Positions 25,728 to 34,293 of a DNA stretch of 64,000 nt are shown one piece after another (position 1 is the first letter of the stretch; the number at the start of each line of letters is the position of its first letter). Location of the stretch: assembly GCA_963757265.1 (NCBI GenBank), contig CAVWRA010000006.1:744001-808000 (forward strand), in the 5' to 3' direction. A program made the position numbers and the translations under genes. The notes under the pieces were generated by a model. It was not told the DNA's origin. It did not search any database and saw only the letters and a list, made by a program, of their open reading frames with translations. Origin of the DNA: CAIVVT01 sp963757265. Its GTDB lineage: Bacteria; Acidobacteriota; Terriglobia; Bryobacterales; Bryobacteraceae.

Positions 25728-27599
25728 CTATTGGATCCACACCGCACTACGCCGCGCCGCCAGTTCCAGCCGCAGGCGGCCTTTTTCGACCGTTGCCGTC
25801 GCTCCGCTCAACCGGTCGGTCAGCGTGTCGCCGTCCCTGAACTCCAGGCCTTGCTCGTCGATCTCCACCTGCGCCGGCGCGTTGGCCGTGTTGAATGCCA
25901 CGATCGCCGTCACGCGGCTCCCCTTGCGCACGTAGACCCACTGTTTCTCGCTGGCGTGGAGATTCGTCATCACGCCCTCCCGCAGCGCGGCGAACTGCCG
26001 CCGCAGCCGCGCCACGCTCTGCAGGTGATGCAGGATGCCGTTCTCCTCCGCCGTGCGCCCGGCCTCCGTGAAGGCGTTGCGCGGGTCGTCCTTCCAGCCG
26101 CCTGGAAAGTCGCGCCGGTTGTCCGGATCGTTGCCCCCGCGCATGCCGATCTCGTCGCCGTAGTAGACCATCGGCACGCCGCGCAGCGTGAACAGCGCCG
26201 TGAAGGCCATCTTCAGTCCCTCCGGCGTGGCGCCGGGCTCGCTCATGAAGCGCGCCACGTCGTGCAGCCCGGCAAAGGTCACGAGCATCCCCGGGTTGGG
26301 GTAGAGAAAATCGTGCGCCAGCACGCGCGGCACGTCGCGCAGGTCGCCGTTGCGGGCGAAAGCCGCGCGCAGGGCGAAAAACAGCGGGAAGTCGAACACC
26401 GAGTGCACGCCCGTGTCGATATGGTCGTGGGCCTGCCGGCCGCCCTGGTAGAACGAGACCAGCGCCGGGTCGCCATCGAACACCTCGCCCACCACTTTCA
26501 AGAGCGGGAAGTCCTTCTTCAGCGCCGCCGTCCAGTCGCGCCAGAAATCGCGCGGGACGTACGGCATGGTGTCCTGGCGGATCGCATCGATGCCCGTCAC
26601 GCCGACCCACCACAGGCTGTTCTGGATCAGGTAGCGCCGCACCTCCAGTTCGTTCTGGTTCAGGTCCGGCAGGATGTCGATGAACCACCCCTCCAGCGTC
26701 GCGCGGCGCATCTCCCGGCTGCCGTACGGGTCCATCAGCGTCCACGTCTGCCACGTGTTGGCGGTATGCCGGGCGGGAGTTCCGTTGAACCAGGCCGGCG
26801 TCGGCGGATCCGCGGTCCAGGGGTGGTATGGGCCGACGTGGTTGGCCACCTGGTCCTGGATTGCTTTGATGCCCTCCGCCTGCAGGCTGGTGACCATCTT
26901 CTGCAGCAGCGGCAGAGTGCCGAAGTGCTCCTCCACGGCGTAGTAATCCACCGCCCCGTAGCCGTGGTAGTCGGCCATCGGCTGGCCGCCGTAGCGCTCT
27001 TTTTCATTCAGCCGGTTGTTGTTGTCGTACCACGGGTTCAGCCACGCCGCCGTCACTCCCAGGTTCCTCAGGTAGGTGGCATGGTCGATCACGCCCTGCA
27101 GGTCCCCGCCGTGGTAGTAGCGCGGATTGCCGCGATCCCACAGCCCCCTGGAGACGGCCGGATCGTCATTCGACGGATCGCCGTTGGCGAAGCGGTCGGG
27201 CATGATCAGGTAGATGAAATCGGCCGGCGAGAAGCCCTGCGCCTGCTCGGAGCGGTCGGGCATGCTCAGGAGCTCGAATTCGACCTCCTGCGCTCCGCCG
27301 CCGGCGAAAGCGAACCGCAGCCGGTACTTGCCCGGGGCGGCTTCCGGCGGGATGGTAAGGTCGGCGAAAAGGTACGTTCCACGCTCGCTGAATTTGAGGT
27401 TGCCGGCGCTGAGCGGCGCCTGCGCGCTGAGCTGGGCCTGACCGAGACCCCGCCCGTGCGCCAGCAGGCGGATGGGCGTCCACGCGCTGCCGGTCCACCA
27501 CGACGGCGGCTCCAGTTTGTCCACCTGCGGCGGCGCGCCGGGCGCCGGCGTCGCCACCAGGCCGAGGAGAATTGTGACGAGCGCAGTTCGCCGCAGCAC
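25728..27599 (-). CDS. Secreted alpha-amylase / cyclomaltodextrinase-type enzyme (GH13)
   Basis: Encodes about 623 residues from GTG 27599, giving a clean signal MLRRTALVTILLGLVATPAPGA; the frame is open upstream to 27683, but the extra residues are arginine-rich. An N-terminal beta domain ('PPSWWTGSAWTPIRLLAHG') is followed by the catalytic barrel: 'AIQDQVANHVG', nucleophile Asp in 'GIDAIRQDTM', acid Glu in 'VVGEVFDGD', and 'FAGLHDVARF' with the third Asp, then a C-terminal beta domain. The N-domain and 'ADFIYLIMPDRFANGDPSND' point to cyclomaltodextrinase/neopullulanase-type GH13 that degrade starch oligosaccharides. Partner of the adjacent MFS carrier. Confidence 0.9.
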   Translation of the reverse strand: MLRRTALVTILLGLVATPAPGAPPQVDKLEPPSWWTGSAWTPIRLLAHGRGLGQAQLSAQAPLSAGNLKFSERGTYLFADLTIPPEAAPGKYRLRFAFAGGGAQEVEFELLSMPDRSEQAQGFSPADFIYLIMPDRFANGDPSNDDPAVSRGLWDRGNPRYYHGGDLQGVIDHATYLRNLGVTAAWLNPWYDNNNRLNEKERYGGQPMADYHGYGAVDYYAVEEHFGTLPLLQKMVTSLQAEGIKAIQDQVANHVGPYHPWTADPPTPAWFNGTPARHTANTWQTWTLMDPYGSREMRRATLEGWFIDILPDLNQNELEVRRYLIQNSLWWVGVTGIDAIRQDTMPYVPRDFWRDWTAALKKDFPLLKVVGEVFDGDPALVSFYQGGRQAHDHIDTGVHSVFDFPLFFALRAAFARNGDLRDVPRVLAHDFLYPNPGMLVTFAGLHDVARFMSEPGATPEGLKMAFTALFTLRGVPMVYYGDEIGMRGGNDPDNRRDFPGGWKDDPRNAFTEAGRTAEENGILHHLQSVARLRRQFAALREGVMTNLHASEKQWVYVRKGSRVTAIVAFNTANAPAQVEIDEQGLEFRDGDTLTDRLSGATATVEKGRLRLELAARRSAVWIQ

Positions 27600-27703
27600 G
27601 TTGAGGATTCTACTAGAGACGGCGTGCCGGCGGACAGCGGCCCGCAGCGGGCAGGGTCTCGTCCCCGCTGATCGTCGCGCCACAGGAGTAAGCTACGGGC
27701 AGG

Positions 27704-28795
27704 ATGGTGAGTTGTCAGGGTTCGTTCCGCACGCTGCTGCTCTACGACGTCGCCGACGAGACCGATCTCGCCCAGTTGCGCAACCTGCTCGGCGCCGAGC
27801 CGCCAGCCCGTTCGCCGGGCTTCAAATTACCGGCTCCGCAGTACGTGCGCTTCGAGCGCCCGCCGGTGGAGGAGCGCTGCGAGGCGATCGTCCTGGCCGG
27901 CGGCCGGCGCGCCGAGGTCCGTTTGAGGTATTTCGACTACGGCGTCGTCAGCCTGGAGTTTGAACAGCCCTTCGAGGGCGGCTGGGATGAGTTGATTGCG
28001 CTATCCAACCGCTGGATCGATGCTGCCGACATCGAGCAGCAGGCCCTCGAGATCGTGCGCCGGCGCTTGGAGAAACTGGGGCCGGCTCTGCGCAAGCCCT
28101 ATTCGCTCCTGCTCGACGAGGCCTACCACGTCGTCCACCTGCGCGCAGTGCGCGATGCGGGCGGCAACGCGCTGACCGCTTCCCAGTTGATCGCTCAGCA
28201 CGGCCGCGAGATCAGCCAGGTGATCCGCGGCGAGGCCCTGGCGTTGTCCGAAGGCGAGCAGAAGGAAGTTCTCGCCTCCAGCATGTCCTACTACCCGGCG
28301 GACCTGCTGGTGGTCGGATGGCTGGCCGCGCTGGTCTACGATACAGTCGAAGGCGCCGCGCCCGTCATCCAGTTGCTGGAGTACGCCAACACGCAACTGC
28401 TCGAATACCGGCGCTACGACGAGATCCTGAACAAGCTGTTGCGTGACGCCTACGATACTCTGGCCCGCCGGAGCAGTCTCTTCTCGCACTGGGGACTGGC
28501 CCGGGAGGCGGCGCAGCTCAACCGGCTGCGCCTGGAGATCGTCGAGCTGACTGAGCGCACCGATAACGCCATCAAGTTCCTCAGCGACATGTTTTACGCG
28601 CGCGTCTATCGCCTGGCCGCCGCCAAGGTCGGCGCGGGCGATTACCGCAACCTGGTGGATCAGAAGCTGCGCACCGCCAACGAACTCTACCAGTTCATGG
28701 TGAACGAATTCCGCGACGTCCGCGGATTCGTCATGGAGCTGATCGTCATCATAATCCTGATCATCGAGATCATCCCCATCTTCCGCGCCCTATAA
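27704..28795 (+). CDS. RMD1/DUF155 family protein with C-terminal membrane anchor
   Basis: Encodes 363 residues. The family signs are 'RYFDYGVVSLEFEQPFEGGWDELIALSNRW', 'LLDEAYHVVHL', 'ADLLVVGWLAALVYD' and the helical tail 'LARRSSLFSHWGLAREAAQLNRLRLEIVELTERTDNAIKFLSD', ending in one membrane span ('GFVMELIVIIILIIEIIPIFRAL'). This is the RMD1/SIF2 group, which in yeast links to meiotic division and mitochondrial membranes; in bacteria the role is unknown. It is divergent from the amylase gene and ends 24 bases before a convergent DUF3617 gene. Confidence 0.8.
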   Translation: MVSCQGSFRTLLLYDVADETDLAQLRNLLGAEPPARSPGFKLPAPQYVRFERPPVEERCEAIVLAGGRRAEVRLRYFDYGVVSLEFEQPFEGGWDELIALSNRWIDAADIEQQALEIVRRRLEKLGPALRKPYSLLLDEAYHVVHLRAVRDAGGNALTASQLIAQHGREISQVIRGEALALSEGEQKEVLASSMSYYPADLLVVGWLAALVYDTVEGAAPVIQLLEYANTQLLEYRRYDEILNKLLRDAYDTLARRSSLFSHWGLAREAAQLNRLRLEIVELTERTDNAIKFLSDMFYARVYRLAAAKVGAGDYRNLVDQKLRTANELYQFMVNEFRDVRGFVMELIVIIILIIEIIPIFRAL

Positions 28796-28819
28796 CAGCG
28801 GTGCCAGCCGCGCCCGCTC

Positions 28820-29389
28820 CTATGGCTGCTTCTTCGCGGGGTTTGCGGGGCTCGGCGGGGGCGCGGGGCACTCCGAGCCCAGCCACTTCGAGGAAAACGT
28901 CGTTTCCATGGTCATCGTCTGGCCGCCCCGCGTCACGTTCATCTTCGTCTTGCCCGTAGCGTGTTCCGAATCGGGCGCTTCGACGTGAATGGTCCCGCTG
29001 GAGGTCATCTGGCCGTTGGCACACTCGATCTTGAACTCCTGCTGGCTGGGTGAAGACGTCACGACCGTCCGCTTGCATGACGGCTCGTCGAGGGCGCCGA
29101 ATGCTTTCGTCAGGTTCTCCTTGGTAAGACAGCTCTTGGTCACACGCGTCTGCGGACCCTGGGCCTCGCTCGCTTTCATCCGCTCCTCGATCCTGGCCCT
29201 CTGTTCGGGCGTCATTTTCGCTAGCAGATCGGGCGGTATCGGCAACTGGCCGCTCCGAGCTGTAGTTCTGGTCGTCTCCCAATAGCCCGGCTTGACGTTC
29301 AGGGGTGTGACGTTTTGGGCTGCGCACGCAGCACCAAACACCACCGCACACGCGCCTAGGACGGCGCTCATTCTCAATGTGAAATACAT
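28820..29389 (-). CDS. Secreted DUF3617 protein, paralogue 1
   Basis: Encodes 189 residues from ATG 29389, which has a GAGG box upstream. A Sec signal (LRMSAVLGACAVVFGAACA) precedes 'VTPLNVKPGYWETTRTT', two cysteines in 'TKSCLTKENL...EPSCKRTVV', and 'QQEFKIECANGQMTSSGTIHVEA', the DUF3617 pattern. The family is exported and of unknown function. The gene downstream of 30034 encodes a clear paralogue on the same strand, 123 bases away. Confidence 0.85.
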   Translation of the reverse strand: MYFTLRMSAVLGACAVVFGAACAAQNVTPLNVKPGYWETTRTTARSGQLPIPPDLLAKMTPEQRARIEERMKASEAQGPQTRVTKSCLTKENLTKAFGALDEPSCKRTVVTSSPSQQEFKIECANGQMTSSGTIHVEAPDSEHATGKTKMNVTRGGQTMTMETTFSSKWLGSECPAPPPSPANPAKKQP

Positions 29390-29512
29390 GCCTCGACCTC
29401 CGTGAAGCGCGATCCCGGCCGCTCGCGATCGGCCCGCACCCGGTTCTCGCTCCAGGCCAGAATCGCACAGCCGGCGTCCCGCTGCAAACACGATTGCCGC
29501 CCCGGCCCGCGC

Positions 29513-30034
29513 TTACTTGATCTCGGGGCAGGCCTCGCCCAGCCACTGGGCGGCGATCGTCATAGTCATGGTCCGGTGCTCGCCGTTGTGGTCCATGGTC
29601 ATTTTGATCGTGCCGTTGACGTGCGCGGGGTCGATCACATCGAAATGCACGGTTCCAATGGTCAGGATCCCTTGGTTCGTGCACTCGATCTTGAATTCCT
29701 GCTGGCTCGGGGTCGAGTTCACGAGGGTCCGCTGGCAGGACGCGTTTTCGGCATAACCGCCGAATGACTTGTTGAGATCCGCTGTGGTGAGACAGTTCTT
29801 AGCGGTACGCGTCTGCGGCGCCATCATCCGCTTCGCAATCTGCTCGGCCTGGGCACGCTGCTCGGGCGCCATTTTCGCCAGCGCCTCGGGAGACACCGGC
29901 GGAGGGCCCGTCTTGACCGTCGTAATTCTCGACTCCCATTGGCCCAATTTGATGTTCAATGGACGGACGTTGTCCGCCGCCCAGACAGCCGCGCAACCCA
30001 ACACGCCGATGCCCAGCAGGATTCCCATTTTCAT
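29513..30034 (-). CDS. Secreted DUF3617 protein, paralogue 2
   Basis: Encodes 173 residues from ATG 30034. Signal MKMGILLGIGVLGCAAVWA, then 'VRPLNIKLGQWESRITTVKTG', 'AKNCLTTADLNKSFGG', 'SCQRTLVNSTPSQQEFKIEC' and 'HVNGTIKMTMDHNGEHRTMTM'. It shares about half its residues with the 28820-29389 protein and keeps the same cysteines, so the two are tandem duplicates, transcribed in the order 30034 then 29389. Periplasmic location inferred; function unknown. Confidence 0.85.
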   Translation of the reverse strand: MKMGILLGIGVLGCAAVWAADNVRPLNIKLGQWESRITTVKTGPPPVSPEALAKMAPEQRAQAEQIAKRMMAPQTRTAKNCLTTADLNKSFGGYAENASCQRTLVNSTPSQQEFKIECTNQGILTIGTVHFDVIDPAHVNGTIKMTMDHNGEHRTMTMTIAAQWLGEACPEIK

Positions 30035-30216
30035 CGTTCGTTCCACTCCTCGTTCTGATCGCATCCGGATGCCGTTCGTCCGCACTCTGCCGGCCGGCTG
30101 ACACTGCGGTCAGAATCGCACACCCGCCGCTCCGCTGTAAACTTGCGGTCCGCGCCCCGGCACTGCCCAGCGGCCCGTTTGCGGCCCATTTCAGCCTTCT
30201 GCCACACTGGAGTTGG

Positions 30217-30960
30217 ATGACTTTTCGCACGGCGCTCGCGGCGGCGCTGATGGGGGCCGGATGCATGGCCGGCGGCGCGCTGCAAGCCCAGGCCCCGGTA
30301 CCCTCCAGCGAGGTTCTGCATTTCAGCGCGGAGTGGCGCTTCATCCACGCCGGGGACGTCGAACTCAGTAGCTCCGGCCTGCGCCAGAGCCGCATGAAAC
30401 TGACCAGCGCCGGCCTGGTCTCGCGGCTGTTTGCCGTCCAGGACGACTACGCCGTGACGCGTGATGAGCAGGGCTGCAACCAGACGCTGGACTTCCAGGT
30501 CCGCGAGGGCCGCCGCAGCCGCGATATCCACTCGACTTTCGATCCGCAGAAGCGCAAGGCGACGTACCTTGAAAAGGACGTCGTCCGCGGCGCCATCGTC
30601 ACCCAGAAGGAAAGTGACATCCCGGGCTGCGTCGTGGACCTGACCGGCGGTCTCAACCTGCTGCGCGCCCGCCGCCCGGCGCCCGGCGCGTCGTGGGAGG
30701 TCCCCATTTCGGACGGCAGGAAGACCGCCAATATCCACGTCGAAGCCCAGGAAAAGGAGACCGTCCGGACCCCGCTGGGAGAGTTTCCCTCCACGCGCTA
30801 CGAGGCCTTCGTTTTCAGCGGCGCCTTTTACGGCCGCAAGGGCCGCCTGTTCATCTGGATTACGGATGACGAGCGCCGCCTGCCCATCCAGTTGAAGATT
30901 CAGTTGCCCTTCTACGTCGGCACCATCACGCTGCAACTGGAGAAGGTGGATCGGAATTGA
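30217..30960 (+). CDS. Secreted DUF3108 protein
   Basis: Encodes 247 residues from ATG 30217, with CTGGAG upstream. The signal 'FRTALAAALMGAGCMAGGALQA' is followed by 'SAEWRFIHAGDVELSS', 'TFDPQKRKATYLEKDV', 'VVDLTGGLNLLRAR' and 'FYGRKGRLFIWITDDERRLPIQLKIQLPFYVGTITLQLE', the DUF3108 signature. Members are predicted beta-barrel-like periplasmic proteins of unknown role. It is divergent from the DUF3617 pair and 45 bases upstream of the SGNH hydrolase gene, so it may head a small operon. Confidence 0.85.
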   Translation: MTFRTALAAALMGAGCMAGGALQAQAPVPSSEVLHFSAEWRFIHAGDVELSSSGLRQSRMKLTSAGLVSRLFAVQDDYAVTRDEQGCNQTLDFQVREGRRSRDIHSTFDPQKRKATYLEKDVVRGAIVTQKESDIPGCVVDLTGGLNLLRARRPAPGASWEVPISDGRKTANIHVEAQEKETVRTPLGEFPSTRYEAFVFSGAFYGRKGRLFIWITDDERRLPIQLKIQLPFYVGTITLQLEKVDRN

Positions 30961-31005
30961 GCGCCCCGCCCGCGGCGGGGGAAAGGAACTGAGTTGAGGA
31001 GTGCC

Positions 31006-32097
31006 ATGACGAGTTGGCTGAAGATCGCATTGCTATCCCTGCTGGCGCTCGCCGGCGCGCGCGCGCAGGCGCCGGATAACGCCCATTTGAGCGACGCCCA
31101 GGTGCTGAAAATGTACGAGCGCACGCTGCAGCTGATGGAGTCCGGCGGCGTCTTCGTGCCCGACCTGACGCGCGCCGGCCGGCCGATTGTCGAGACCTCG
31201 CGCCTGACGCTCGAAAGCCTGAAGTTTCTCGGCTTCCGCAATCCGCCGCTCGAGTACCGCTGGCTCTCGTCACTGCGCGCCTTCCTGCTGCTGGCCGACG
31301 CCCTGCCCAAGCCCGTCCCGTTCCCCGAGGAGTCGCGCCGCCAGCTGGCCGAGCTGCGCGAGATCCTGCACACCACCGAGGTCTACTTTCAGTCGCAGCT
31401 CGACGAGATCCAGTTGGACCTGCGCAATCCCGATCGCGACCAGGTCAAGCGCTATGCCGACGACAATCTCAAGCTCCCGCCGCCGCGCGCCGGCCACCCG
31501 CGCGTTGTCTTCCTGGGCGACTCCATCACCGACGCCTGGCGCCTGAACGAGTACTTCCCCGACAGGGATTTCATCAACCGCGGCATCAGCGGGCAGATCA
31601 CCGGCCAGATGCTCGGCCGCTTCCTGAGCGACGTCATCAACCTTCATCCGGCCGCGGTCCTGATGCTGGCCGGAACCAACGACATCGCGCGCGGCGTCAA
31701 CATCGTGACCATCGGCAACAACCTCACCATGATGGCCGACCTGGCCGACCACTACCACGTCAAGCTCATCCTGGCCTCGGTCCTGCCGGTGCACGATTAC
31801 TTCGCCCCGTCCAGTCCGGCCTACGATCAGACCCGGCGGCGCTCGCCGCAGGTGATCCGTGCGCTCAACGACTGGATCATGGCCTTGTGCCAGAAACGCA
31901 GCTACGTGTTCCTCAACTACTACCAGCCCATGCTCGACGTGCGCCTCAATCTCATCAAGGAGTATTCCGACGACGGGCTGCACCCCAACCCGGCGGGCTA
32001 TCGCGTCATGGCCCCGCTGGCCTTGGCGGCCATCGAAAAGGCCCTCGGACCGGCCCCTCCGGCACAACCGGACAAGCGCCGGCGGCGTCTATTCTAG
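31006..32097 (+). CDS. Secreted SGNH/GDSL-family esterase
   Basis: Encodes about 363 residues from ATG 31006 (GAGGAG four bases upstream; the earlier TTG at 30994 is inside that region). After a signal ('WLKIALLSLLALAGARAQA') comes a helical N-domain, then the SGNH domain at about 160-350: 'VVFLGDSITDAW' (Ser), 'RGISGQITGQML' (Gly), 'LMLAGTNDIARG' (Asn) and 'DGLHPNPAGY' (Asp/His). It should hydrolyse esters, perhaps acetylated polysaccharide or lipid, outside the cytoplasm. The next gene starts four bases after the stop. Confidence 0.88.
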   Translation: MTSWLKIALLSLLALAGARAQAPDNAHLSDAQVLKMYERTLQLMESGGVFVPDLTRAGRPIVETSRLTLESLKFLGFRNPPLEYRWLSSLRAFLLLADALPKPVPFPEESRRQLAELREILHTTEVYFQSQLDEIQLDLRNPDRDQVKRYADDNLKLPPPRAGHPRVVFLGDSITDAWRLNEYFPDRDFINRGISGQITGQMLGRFLSDVINLHPAAVLMLAGTNDIARGVNIVTIGNNLTMMADLADHYHVKLILASVLPVHDYFAPSSPAYDQTRRRSPQVIRALNDWIMALCQKRSYVFLNYYQPMLDVRLNLIKEYSDDGLHPNPAGYRVMAPLALAAIEKALGPAPPAQPDKRRRRLF

Positions 32098-32101
32098 AGT
32101 C

Positions 32102-33406
32102 ATGAGAGTCCTGATTCTGGCGCTGGTCTTGGTCTGGTCGGCCACCGGTCAGATGTCGATGACCGTCAACCAATTGAAGCAGTTCATCCACTCTTCGTTC
32201 GAGCGGAAGTACCCCGACAAGCAGGTGGCGCGCTACATCAAGCTGTCCAAGCTGACCGAACAGTTGAGCGACCGCGACCTGCTGGCGCTGATCTCCGAAG
32301 CGGCCGGCCCGGAGACCGCCGACGCCCTGAAGCAGTTGGCGGATCAGTCCAAGCGGCTGGCCCCGCCGGCCGAACCGCAGGAAGAGGCCAAGCCGGCCCC
32401 GCGCCCCGCCGGCCCGCCCGCGCCCGCGCTGAAGGACCAGGAGCGCATCATCGAAGAGGCGCGCGAGGTGGCCCTCTCGTACACCAGGAAGCTGCCCGAC
32501 TTCATCTGTCTGCAGTACACCCGCCGGCTCTACGACCGCACCGGCAGCGGCGATTTCCACCAGTACAGCACCATCGCCGAGCGCCTCAGCTACTTCGAGC
32601 AGCATGAAGACTACAAGTTCATCTCCGTCAACGGCGAATCGGCCGTGACGCCGAAATCCCGCGAGATGCTCGGCGGAGCCATCTCGAGCGGCGAATTCGG
32701 CACCATGATGCGGGAGATCTTCGAACCCGAATCCGCGACCGAGTTCCATTTCGAGCGCTGGGGCAAGTGGAACGGCCACGTCTGCTACGTCTACGGCTAC
32801 CACGTCGATAAGGAGAATTCGCGCTGGACCATCGACTACGAGCACGGCGCCCAGATCTACCGGCCGGCCTACCACGGGCTGATCTACATCGAGCGCGACG
32901 CGCCGGTCGTGATCCGGCTGACGCTGGAAGCCGAGGGCATTCCACCCACCTTCCCGATCCACGCCGCGCAGACCTCGCTGGAGTACGAATTCCAGGACAT
33001 CTCCGGCCAGAAGTTCCTGCTCCCGGCGAGCTCGGAGATGATCATGCGCGACAGCCGCGCTACCAGCAAGAACGAGGTCGAATTCCGCAACTACCGCAAG
33101 TACAGCGCCGAGACCTTGATCAAGTTCGACACCGATGCCGCGGCCTCTGTCAGCCCGGCGCCGTCCGGCCGGACGCCGCTGAGCGTCGCCCAGCTCAAGC
33201 AGTACGTCCACTCCGCCATCGAGGCCAAGACCCCCGATAAGCAGACCGCCCAGCACCTGCAGGAGTGCCAGTTGAGTGAGCGCCTGACAGACAACGCTCT
33301 GCTGGAGATGATCAACGATGGCGCGGGCTCGCAGACCATCGACGCGCTGAAGCAGATGCAGGAGCAGTCCATGAGCCTGCCGCTGCCGGCGGCGCCCAAA
33401 CCGTAG
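32102..33406 (+). CDS. Secreted protein with duplicated 67-residue flanking module (function unknown)
   Basis: Encodes 434 residues with a signal (RVLILALVLVWSATG). A module near the N-terminus ('MTVNQLKQFIHSSFERKYPD', 'TEQLSDRDLLALISEAAGPE') is repeated at the C-terminus ('LSVAQLKQYVHSAIEAKTPD', 'SERLTDNALLEMINDGAGSQ'), so a central beta-rich domain is bracketed by two copies of one helical module. The central part ('LPDFICLQYTRRLYDR', 'EFEFQDISGQKFLLPAS'-like) resembles outer-membrane-associated Acidobacteriota proteins, but no family can be named. Coupled to the SGNH hydrolase by a four-base gap. Confidence 0.8.
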   Translation: MRVLILALVLVWSATGQMSMTVNQLKQFIHSSFERKYPDKQVARYIKLSKLTEQLSDRDLLALISEAAGPETADALKQLADQSKRLAPPAEPQEEAKPAPRPAGPPAPALKDQERIIEEAREVALSYTRKLPDFICLQYTRRLYDRTGSGDFHQYSTIAERLSYFEQHEDYKFISVNGESAVTPKSREMLGGAISSGEFGTMMREIFEPESATEFHFERWGKWNGHVCYVYGYHVDKENSRWTIDYEHGAQIYRPAYHGLIYIERDAPVVIRLTLEAEGIPPTFPIHAAQTSLEYEFQDISGQKFLLPASSEMIMRDSRATSKNEVEFRNYRKYSAETLIKFDTDAAASVSPAPSGRTPLSVAQLKQYVHSAIEAKTPDKQTAQHLQECQLSERLTDNALLEMINDGAGSQTIDALKQMQEQSMSLPLPAAPKP

Positions 33407-33464
33407 GCCACGCAAGCCGCCACTGTGAGGGCGTCCGCATGGCCGGCGTTGTCGGCCACCCATG

Positions 33465-33595
33465 GAGATGAAAGTCGCGCCCGCCTCTTGTGGCGCAGGC
33501 ATTCTTGCCTGCCGCGTTGACATTCGTGTTGACGTTTGACACGCGGATGCCTCCGCTCCCTCACCGCTCGCGGCTCTGAACCGCGACTTTCGTGT
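33465..33595. repeat. 131-bp dispersed repeat, copy A
   Basis: Begins GAGATGAAAGTCGCG and ends CGCGACTTTCGTGT, so the ends form a perfect 10-bp inverted repeat (GAAAGTCGCG). Inside is the hairpin GCAGGCATTCTTGCCTGC. Copy B at 40138-40268 has the same length and differs at four positions. Copy A fills the 215-base gap between two convergent genes (stops at 33406 and 33622). No believable gene lies in it. Confidence 0.85.
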
Positions 33596-33621
33596 GCGCG
33601 GATGGGCTGACGTCTTCTCCG

Positions 33622-34290
33622 CTAGTCCCCGGCGGCGGGACTCTGGCGCGCCCGCAGGCGGTGCTTGAGTACTTCAATGAACACCGGCATCAGCGAGAGC
33701 AGGATGATCAGGATGACGACCTTCTCGAAGTGCGCGCGCACCAGCGGAATGCCGCCCAGGCTATAGCCCAGCAGGGTCATCGAGCACACCCAGCCGATGC
33801 TGCCGATCACATTGAACGAGAAGAAGCGCCCATAACCCATGCGCGCCACGCCGGCCACAAACGCGGCGTAGGTGCGGACGATGGGCATGAACTGGGCGTA
33901 GATCAGGATCTTGCCGCCGTGGCGGTCATAGAAGTGCTGTGTTCGTTCGAGATGCTCGCGGCGGAAAAGCCGCGAATCGGGATTCTTGAACAGCTCCACG
34001 CCCACGAATCGCCCCAGCGTGTAGCCCATCCCGTTGCCGCACAGCGCGGCCAGCGTCAGGGCCGGGATGATGGCGAAGAGGTTGAGCCGCCCGGCGCCGG
34101 TGACCACGCCAACCGTGAACAGCAGCGAATCGCCGGGGAGGAAAAAGCCCACCAGCAGCCCGGTCTCCGAGAAGACAATGCCGCACAGCAGCAGGTAGCC
34201 CCACCAGCCCGTAAAGACGGTGGAGAGCAGGTGGATGAGGCGCTGCGGGTCGGTCAGCGACTTCAGGAAATCGAGCAGCGCCGCCAGCAT
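33622..34290 (-). CDS. DedA family inner-membrane protein
   Basis: Encodes 222 residues with four to five membrane spans. 'FSETGLLVGFFLPGDSLLFTVG', 'GNGMGYTLGRFVG' and 'KILIYAQFMPIVRTYAAFVAGVARMGYGRFFSFNVIGSIGW' are DedA (SNARE-associated/VTT) motifs, including the F/Y-x-R-x-(R) element. DedA proteins recycle undecaprenyl phosphate or other polyprenyl/phospholipid carriers. It starts 3 bases after the ppiD-like gene, in one operon. Confidence 0.92.
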   Translation of the reverse strand: MLAALLDFLKSLTDPQRLIHLLSTVFTGWWGYLLLCGIVFSETGLLVGFFLPGDSLLFTVGVVTGAGRLNLFAIIPALTLAALCGNGMGYTLGRFVGVELFKNPDSRLFRREHLERTQHFYDRHGGKILIYAQFMPIVRTYAAFVAGVARMGYGRFFSFNVIGSIGWVCSMTLLGYSLGGIPLVRAHFEKVVILIILLSLMPVFIEVLKHRLRARQSPAAGD

Positions 34291-34293
34291 CGT

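Noticed and set aside
25689..27671. 660-codon plus-strand frame over the amylase gene
   Set aside because: Antisense artefact; the minus strand has the GH13 catalytic residues and a signal peptide.
33312..33542. Short minus-strand frames running through the 131-bp repeat
   Set aside because: The same peptide recurs at the other repeat copy (about 40035-40277), showing that it is translation of a repeat, not a gene.
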